Shown piece by piece: positions 57,410 to 64,000 of a stretch of 64,000 nucleotides of DNA (the first letter of the stretch is position 1; each line of letters begins with the position of its first letter). The stretch spans positions 7,653,732 to 7,717,731 of the forward strand of contig OX030959.1 in NCBI GenBank assembly GCA_943735955.1, read 5' to 3'. The stretch is from Piscicola geometra. Taxonomy: Eukaryota; Annelida; Clitellata; Hirudinida; Piscicolidae. A program made the position numbers and the translations under genes. The notes under the pieces are model-generated. The model searched no databases and had not been told where the DNA came from. It saw only the letters and a list, made by a program, of their open reading frames with translations.

Positions 57410-58330
57410 TCCATGGGCGGCGATCCTGGGGGGATCCTGACCCCAGGACCTCCCCACTTTTTTTTAGTGGGAGGGTCCATCTTAATACGGACCCCTTCAC
57501 TTTTTTCCCATTTTTGTGTTTAAAAATTTATATTTTCATATGAGCTTAATCGTCAACAATGGCATAAAAGTAAATGTTTATGCAGTAATACATTGTGAGT
57601 GTGTGTAGTTATAGTGATAGCTGTCTAAAACAAAAATATTCTTTGCTTACTTAGATACTCCTTCACCTAGTTTTTTTTATCACTATGGCGTAGGCGGGAA
57701 AATCCTGAAGGGGTCCTGGGGTCCACCTTTACAAGGACCCCATTCACTCTTTTAAAAATACAAATTTCTCAACTCTAATTTTGATACGAGCCTAGTCGTC
57801 AACTATGGGATAATAAATGATAATACAGTAATACATTGTGAGTGTGTATGGGCAGCGATGCTAGGAGGGTCCTGGGGTCCATCTTAACATGGACCCCCCT
57901 CAGTTTTTCAAGTACAATAATTTCTCAACTCATATCTTAATACAACCATAATCGTCAACCATAGCATGAAATAGAATTTTTATTCAGTAATATATTTTGG
58001 GTAGGCGTATTTATAGTGATAGCTGCCTGAAGCAAAACTATTCTTTTCTTTTTTTTCTCAAATACTCTTTCACCTACTCTTCTTTTTATATTTATGGATT
58101 TGTATTAATGAATTATATTTATAAAAATTAAATTTCTTATTTTTCAATTTTTGCAAGCAGACATTCAGAATGCTTTTCAGAAAATATCGGTTCACTTTTT
58201 GCAAGCAGACAGATTTACATTTATATTTAAAAAATCATTCATATTGTGCTACTTATTTTGCATGGGCGATGTTCATAGGGGGGTTCTGAAGTCTACCTTA
58301 ATATCACCCTTTCAATTTTATAGATAAACT
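57410..58330. repeat. Four degenerate tandem copies of a 160-290-bp GGTCCTGGGGTCC repeat
   Basis: Each copy has a G/C-rich head (GGTCCTGGGGTCCACCTTTA, AGGACCCCATTCA), then CGTCAAC.ATGG.ATAA, CAGTAATACATTGTGAGTGT and AGTGATAGCTG. Copies begin near 57415, 57690, 57850 and 58262. The head resembles the GGCCAATGACCCCACTTTTTC segment just inside the hAT-like element at 34716, so this may be the subterminal region of a related hAT element whose transposase fossil follows. Confidence 0.6.
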
Positions 58331-58429
58331 AAAGTTAATGAATTTCAAAAGGCTTCGAACATTAACTAAAGTCGTGGGTAAATCAAACTACAAGTTTCAT
58401 ATCGCATAACTGCCAAAAAGAAATGCTGA

Positions 58430-59099
58430 GGCTTTTAGCTTATTCTATCGTTTGAAACACAATGTGCACTGTTAACGCCGAATCAAGCCAATTTGGTGTT
58501 GTGGTTGACAGCACACAAGACTGCAATAGGTTAGAGCAGGAATCGATATGCATTCGTTTTTTTGACAAAGCTCTAAATGTTAATGAAATTTTATTTGTTT
58601 ATTCAACCCACCAGACACGATCGGAAAAACATTATCTGCTGTAGTAAAAGATGTTGTGATCAGAACTATGCTACCTATAACGTTGCTGCTAACAAAACGG
58701 CCGATATAATAGTCGTCAGGCTATTATCAGCAGTGAGCATCCGCTTGCATTGTTTTTCTACTGTTCTGCATACTGTGCAAATCTTGTTGCCCAGCACACA
58801 GCTGCCACAAATCCCTTTGTGAGCAATTCACTTCAGTTTGTCCAAGAGTTAGGTGCTTTTTACATTCGTTCAGGGAAGGTCAAGATGCAGTTTAGTGATG
58901 CTTCAGTGTCTCTTATAATTGACTGTCCTGATGAGCCACTGTATAAAAAGTATAGTATAAAACTTCTTTGTCCTACAAGATAGCTGACCAGAGTATCTGC
59001 AGTGTCTGCTGTGCTTGAACATTATGAAGTGGTATTTGTTAGCTTGGAATCATTTGCTTCCATTGGTGCTGCTGATGAAACAGATGTAAAGGCTCGGGA
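58430..59099 (+). pseudogene. hAT (ZMYM1-like) transposase pseudogene
   Basis: Consecutive frames give FGVVVDSTQDCNRLEQESIC (catalytic-region VxxDxxxD pattern), NPPDTIGKTLSAVVKDVVIR, FYCSAYCANLVAQHTAATNP and FVQELGAFYIRSGKVKMQF. The motif CPTR-x-LTRVSAV has TAG in place of the expected Trp codon at about 58981. Frameshifts near 58620-58740 and this nonsense codon show it is dead. It is cut at 59100 by another element. Confidence 0.8.
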
Positions 59100-59289
59100 T
59101 GCAGTCGATTCACCCCTTAACCGATTCACCCCATAACCGATTCACCCCATAACCGATTCACCCCTTAACCGATTCACCCCATAACCGATTCACCCCTTAA
59201 CCGATTCACCCCATAACCGATTCACCCCTCAACCGATTCACCTCTTAAAATAGTTAAAAACGGACTTTGTTTTTTATAGGTATTTTGCT

Positions 59290-60185
59290 CAAATAAAATA
59301 ATAAATAAAAAAATATATTTAAAATTAGAAAATATCAAAAAAATAGATTAAAAATTATAAAATATTAAAAAAATATATTAAAAATTATAAAATATTACAA
59401 AAATATATTTAAAATTATAAAATATTAAAAAAACATATTACAAATTATAAAATATTAAAAAAATATATTAAAAATTATAAAATATCAAAAAAATATATTA
59501 AAAATTATAAAATACTGAAAATATATATTAAAAATTATAAAATATTAAAAATATATATTAAAAATTATAAAATATTAAAAAAATATATTAAAAATTATAA
59601 AATATTAAAAAAATATATTTAAAATTATAAAATATCAGAAAAATATATTAAAAATTATAAAATACTGAAAATATATATTAAAAATTATAAAATATTTAAA
59701 AAATATATTAAAAATTATAAAATATTTAAAAAATATATTAAAAATTATAAAATATTAAAAAAATATAATAAAAATGATAAAATATTTAAAAAATATATTT
59801 AAAATGATAAAATATTATGAAAATATATTAAAAATTATAAAATATTTAAAAAATATATTAAAAATTATAAAATATTAAAATTATAGATAAAAAATTATAA
59901 AATGTTAAAAAAAATATTAAAAATTATAAAATATTAAAAAAATATATTAAAAAGTATAAAATATTAAAAAAATATATTAAAAATTATAAAATATTAAAAA
60001 AATATATTAAAAATTATAAAATATTAAAAAAATATATTAAAAATTATAAAATAATAAAAAAATATATTAAAAATTATAAAATAAATAAAAAATATGTTAA
60101 AAATTATAAAATATCAAAAAAATAAATTAAAAATTATAAAATATTGAAAAAATAAATTAAAAAATATATAAAATATTTTTAAAAA
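59290..60185. repeat. 30-bp AT satellite
   Basis: About 30 copies of a 30-bp unit close to AAATATATTAAAAATTATAA plus AATATTAAAA, in nearly constant register. It lies inside the foldback-like element. Confidence 0.95.
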
Positions 60186-60199
60186 ATTTAAAAAATTGT

Positions 60200-60480
60200 A
60201 AAATGTTTGAAAAATATAAAATAAAATTTTAAATATAAAATAAAATTTTAAATATAAAATAAAAGTTTAAATATAAAATAAAAGTTTAAATATAAAATAA
60301 AATTTTAAATATAAAATAAAATTTTAAATATAAAATAAAATTTTAAATATAAAATAAAATTTTAAATATAAAATAAAATTTTAAATATAAAATAAAATTT
60401 TAAATATAAAATAAAATTTTAGATATAAAATAAAATTTTAAATATAAAATAAAACTTTGAATTTAAAATAAAATGTTAAA
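60200..60480. repeat. 19-bp AT minisatellite
   Basis: About fourteen copies of the 19-bp unit TTTTAAATATAAAATAAAA directly follow the 30-bp satellite and then decay. Confidence 0.93.
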
Positions 60481-61529
60481 TATAAAATAATTTATTAAAT
60501 TCAAAATATTTTATTAAAACAAAATATTAAATAAAAAATAAATTATTTAACACAAAATAAATTACTAAATACAAGGCACTCTTTTCAACCAATTCATTTT
60601 AGTGTTGTATTTTATGACAGCCTTTGGACAAAATGAACCTTAAGGAATGATTCTTTTTAGAGTTAATTGAACTTTTTAGCAAGTAAAAGCGAAGCATACA
60701 TTAGTAATTTAAAACATGGGACAGATCATGCAGTTGATTAGGAATTGATTAGGAAGTGAGGAATAAACAGACTATTTTTAAAGGACATATAAAAACGGTG
60801 CTTTTTTCTTTTTCCTATCTTTTTTCTTTGCAATCAGTTGACTTGAATTGTCCATCCTGCACATATCTCACTTCTACTGAATTTTTTGCACATTTCCCCG
60901 TTTTTAGGCAATTCTTACCCGTATCTGACATCTGATGATAATTGTGAGAGAAGTTAATCTGAACTATGTATTAGTTTGGTTCCAACCTTGTCGAAAACCT
61001 TGTTTATTTTGTGGGAAGAATAAAATTTCGGTTAAAAGTACACTAGCATACTGAAACTAAACAACGAATATATACATCTGCCATTAATGGAGATTTCGTT
61101 AATAGGTTAACCTGGCTTCTATTCTTTCCCTGAATCATAAATTGAAAATAACTCCAAAATAATTATTTATTTGACAAAAAACCCAAAAATATTTTTTCTC
61201 TTAAAAACCAATTCATGATATTAAATTGTCATTATTCAATAACCAGTTATTCAATATAAAATATACTATACAAAATATAAATATACTGGTATAAAAATAA
61301 GCATACTATACAAAATATAAATATGCTATATAAAATATAAATATGCTTTATAAAATATAAATATACTATTACTATAATTATTAAAAATATACTATTGAGG
61401 GGTGGATCGGTCAAGGGATGAATCGACTGCAACTCCATAAATATAACTGCACTTTTTCAGAAATCTTTCTGAAGATAATTCATTTTGATCGTATTTTGTC
61501 CAAGCTTCTTCCAGTTTCGCTTGGATTGA

Positions 61530-63347
61530 TTAGGCGGTCTGACTTTGCCGCCGCCTCAGCAACCTTTCCTTTACCATTTGGCACTGCCTGGTGACAGCCG
61601 TTGCTTCGTCATAGATTAAATTTATTACAATATAAAATTCTAAATTAGATTTTTTAGCTCTGCGGTTAAGGCGAGCGTGCCATCCCTCGAGGTCGTTGTT
61701 GGTGCGCACTGAACGGCGGTACACAGACCAACTGTCGACGGTCCAGATGCGGCTATTCAACCAGGTCTCGCGGAAGTATGTGAAGAACCTTTCCAGTCTC
61801 TCACTGGTGTTGCCTTCACACACTTCTTCGAAGGCTGCTCCAATGTGACTGGCCGGCAAAAGAGACAGAGCAAAAACCTTACGAATAAGATTATATACCC
61901 TGTCCCTTTCCATATACGAGGTCACAAGCTCGCATTCTTGCACTTTCCGCCAAAGTGCCTGCCTCAAGTGAAAAGCACAACCCTTGATCTCTTTGTCAGG
62001 GAAGACCTGCTGTATTGCTCTCCACAGGCTCCCTTCAAAGTCGATGACAAAGGTTCTCAACTTAATTTCAATTGAGAGGAGTTGTCTCACTTTCTCCAAA
62101 ACCTGAATTGATAGTAAAACTTAATAATAACAATTTACTTCATAAATTAATTTAAATAGCATAATCTTTAATTGTAGAAGACTGTCATATATACCTTCTT
62201 GTAATCCTTCCGCCTTTTGCCCGTCATGAGAACAAAACAGAAAGGCAACTGTTTGAAGTTCTCTTCATATCTTCAATGAATAAAAGTTATTCAAAAAAAT
62301 GTAATTAATAAATAGAAACGACAATAATGACAAAATTATTAAAATAGTTTATATAAATTTATAAATAGAATAGAAAACAGATGAATTCATTCATTTGGTA
62401 CCTGACAAACGCATGAATAGAAAAGAGTTGGGTGATTGGCGATTTCACCACTTTAAAAGTCCCGTTCATATACCAAGTGTAAGCTTTGGATAAACGGTCC
62501 AGCTGACTTTCGGTGGCAAATATAGCGTGATGGCGATTGCCAACAGAAACGGTTCCTCTAAAGAACGTTTCCTGAATTGCATTGTACAGGTGTACTTCAT
62601 CAACCTGAAATATATTTATAATGTCACATAAAGTTGTTGAATAATAAAAGAATTATACGTGCGTAACTCATTTTTACCTCAAAATCTGTAGAGTCAGGAT
62701 TTGTTGGCCTCATAGCCGCCCGACTTCTATTTGCTATTTGGCACAAGTTCACTTCACTTGTTTGAGCTACTTGAGGCAGGTCCGGAACTGAAAACATCTG
62801 TTTTGCCTGACTAACGAGTACACTCGCAGGTTCAAGTAAGTTTTCTCGTGCTGCTGTTTTTACCTGTGTTTAGGAAAATATTTTATTTTCAATTACTTTA
62901 AAATCAACGACGTGCTTACAAAGATGTCGAATGATGTTTTAATTATAATTTATAATAGTTAATATTCTTCTATAATTACTTCTCTTTTTTCTAGAATAGA
63001 AACAAGTAGTCCTGGACGCGGTGGGTCTTTGTGACTTAGTGCACCTTTCTTGAAAACACTCCCTTCCTGTTTTATTACAGCTGGACATCAAACTTCTTAC
63101 TCTTGAGACAGCATCTCCATTCAATCGTTCCAGATTTTAATGTCCGTTTGTAAATGAACGAATAGCCTTCACTGGAGACTAATATGTTTCGACCTCTCTT
63201 CGATCCCCCTTCCACGACTGTGTTCGTAATTGCTCGTTCCGGTAAAATATCATCGTCATTCACAATGCAATCACTGAGATCCCTTAACAAATGGATTATA
63301 CATTTATATCTACCCAAAATTGACAAAAACACTGGAACATATTTCAT
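61530..63347 (-). CDS. FLYWCH-domain MULE transposase, at least 5 exons
   Basis: Mutator-like transposase, minus strand. Exons seen: FLYWCH region 63347 to about 63000, 62863-62678, 62604-62402, 62270-62195, 62102-61530 (stop). The last four join in phase. Exon 1 carries a FLYWCH zinc finger (KRGRNILVSSEGYSFIYKR, GTIEWRCC), but its second half (CPAVIKQEGSVFKKGALSHK) is one frame away, so there is a 1-2-base indel or sequencing error. Later exons give the family's linker (ANRSRAAMRPTNPDSTDFE), the start of the transposase core (VDEVHLYNAIQETFFRGTVS, TWYMNGTFKVVKSPITQLFS), and the catalytic core with FVIDFEGSLWRAIQQVFPDK then GCAFHLRQALWRKV. It ends with the conserved VYRRSVRTNNDLEGWHARLN. Apart from the FLYWCH frameshift it appears nearly intact. 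It could be an autonomous element or a domesticated gene. Confidence 0.85.
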
Positions 63348-64000
63348 ATCTTCAAATAGATTAATAATAATAAATTGAAAATGTATTTTTCAAGAAAAAA
63401 TATTTGATGCAAACAATAGAAAAAAGCACTAACGATTCTTCCTCTTCGAATCTAGTTTCTAGATTCGCATGTTGATGCAAGTTCGACGTACTATCATCTT
63501 CTTCCCAATTCAGCATAGGTTCGTCCATATTGGGGATAGGCTCTTCTCTGAAAGGAAGTGATGTAAGCAACATAAAACCAAAATGTTAAATTATTGAAAA
63601 ATCAATTCTATATTTATAGTAATATACTGAAATCTTAACTGTTTATATAATATGAGATAGAAATAATATAAATTAAAGATCTCTTACAAATCTTCATATT
63701 CTACTTCAGCAAGGGATTCATCTCTGAGAAATCTGATAATAAAAATTTACCCGATTATTTAATACATATAAAATCTAGATAGTCAAAAAATGAAACTAAT
63801 TACTTACAGCTCCTCCTCTTCCACGCGAGAGGTTCCGACATGACGAATATCCAATGTATTGTCGTCGACGTCACTGATAACACGAAAATAAAATGTATTT
63901 AATATTAGTTTTACTAGTTATATTATATACCTATAGATAACAGTTGTGGCGAAACCCCATCGCTCTGTTGGATTTCGCCGTAAAAAGGGTTGAAACACCC
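63348..64000. other. Window end, possibly further 5' part of the MULE gene
   Basis: Minus-strand acidic frames near 63430-63573 (NMDEPMLNWEEDDSTSNLHQ) and short exon-like pieces at 63690-63880 with splice-like borders could be 5' exons of the FLYWCH/MULE gene. The sequence is cut by the window edge. No terminal inverted repeat could be confirmed. Confidence 0.35.

Larger units (their letters stand above)
59104..61427. mobile_element. Foldback-like element with 16-bp arm units and AT satellite core
   Basis: GTCGATTCACCCCTTAACCG opens a row of eight or nine 16-bp units (GATTCACCCCATAACC) at 59104-59245. The right end, GGGGTGGATCGGTCAAGGGA then TGAATCGAC (61398-61427), is the inverse of the first two units. 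TGCA flanks both ends (59100-59103 and 61428-61431). The core is an AT satellite and non-coding AT-rich DNA. It sits in the hAT pseudogene. I infer a non-autonomous foldback or satellite-bearing DNA transposon. Confidence 0.75.

Overview
This is nuclear DNA from an invertebrate-type animal: it has spliced genes with GT-AG introns, metazoan orthologues (ASPM, HSPA13, RPS15A, QTRT1), a tRNA-derived SINE, non-LTR retrotransposons and several DNA transposon superfamilies. Simple repeats and minisatellites are unusually abundant, and some are translated. I cannot name the phylum from this window. All exon models were read by eye from splice signals, reading phase and homology remembered from protein families.

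Gene-rich half (1-34.3 kb). A small two-exon secreted-peptide gene (1157-2247, +) converges on a large ASPM/abnormal spindle gene (2858-13716, -), which lies head to head with an HSPA13/STCH gene (14663-20717, +, 13 exons). RPS15A (22222-23393, +, 4 coding exons) and QTRT1, the catalytic subunit of queuine tRNA-ribosyltransferase (23813-28650, +, 12 exons), follow in tandem. An unrecognised 8-exon gene encoding a low-complexity charged protein of about 804 residues runs on the minus strand (30023-34235). In every one of these models the exon phases close without an internal stop. Minisatellites fill many introns and also enter the ASPM, HSPA13 and unknown-gene coding exons.

Transposon-rich half (34.7-64 kb). 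The only convincing host gene is a small secreted His/Asn/Lys-rich then Gly-rich protein (39065-39755, +). The rest is a stack of mobile elements: a hAT-like element (34716-36611), two piggyBac elements bounded by TTAA (41793-42842 and 55351-56831), SINE copies, pogo/Tigger relics, a 67-bp terminal-inverted-repeat element with a 10-bp target duplication inside a LINE (47996-48752), a 2.5-kb foldback palindrome made of 16-bp units (48783-51264), another foldback-like element with 16-bp arm units around an AT satellite (59104-61427), a hAT transposase pseudogene and a multi-exon FLYWCH/MULE transposase gene (61530-63347, -).

The most unusual structure is at 47.7-51.75 kb. One LINE copy was hit by the 67-bp-TIR element and by two foldback elements, and the LINE segment between the two foldbacks is inverted with their target duplications swapped. 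This is the signature expected of recombination between two foldback copies. The other candidates for new biology are the peptide precursor ending in KR-GIFRY-G and the secreted His/Gly-rich protein.
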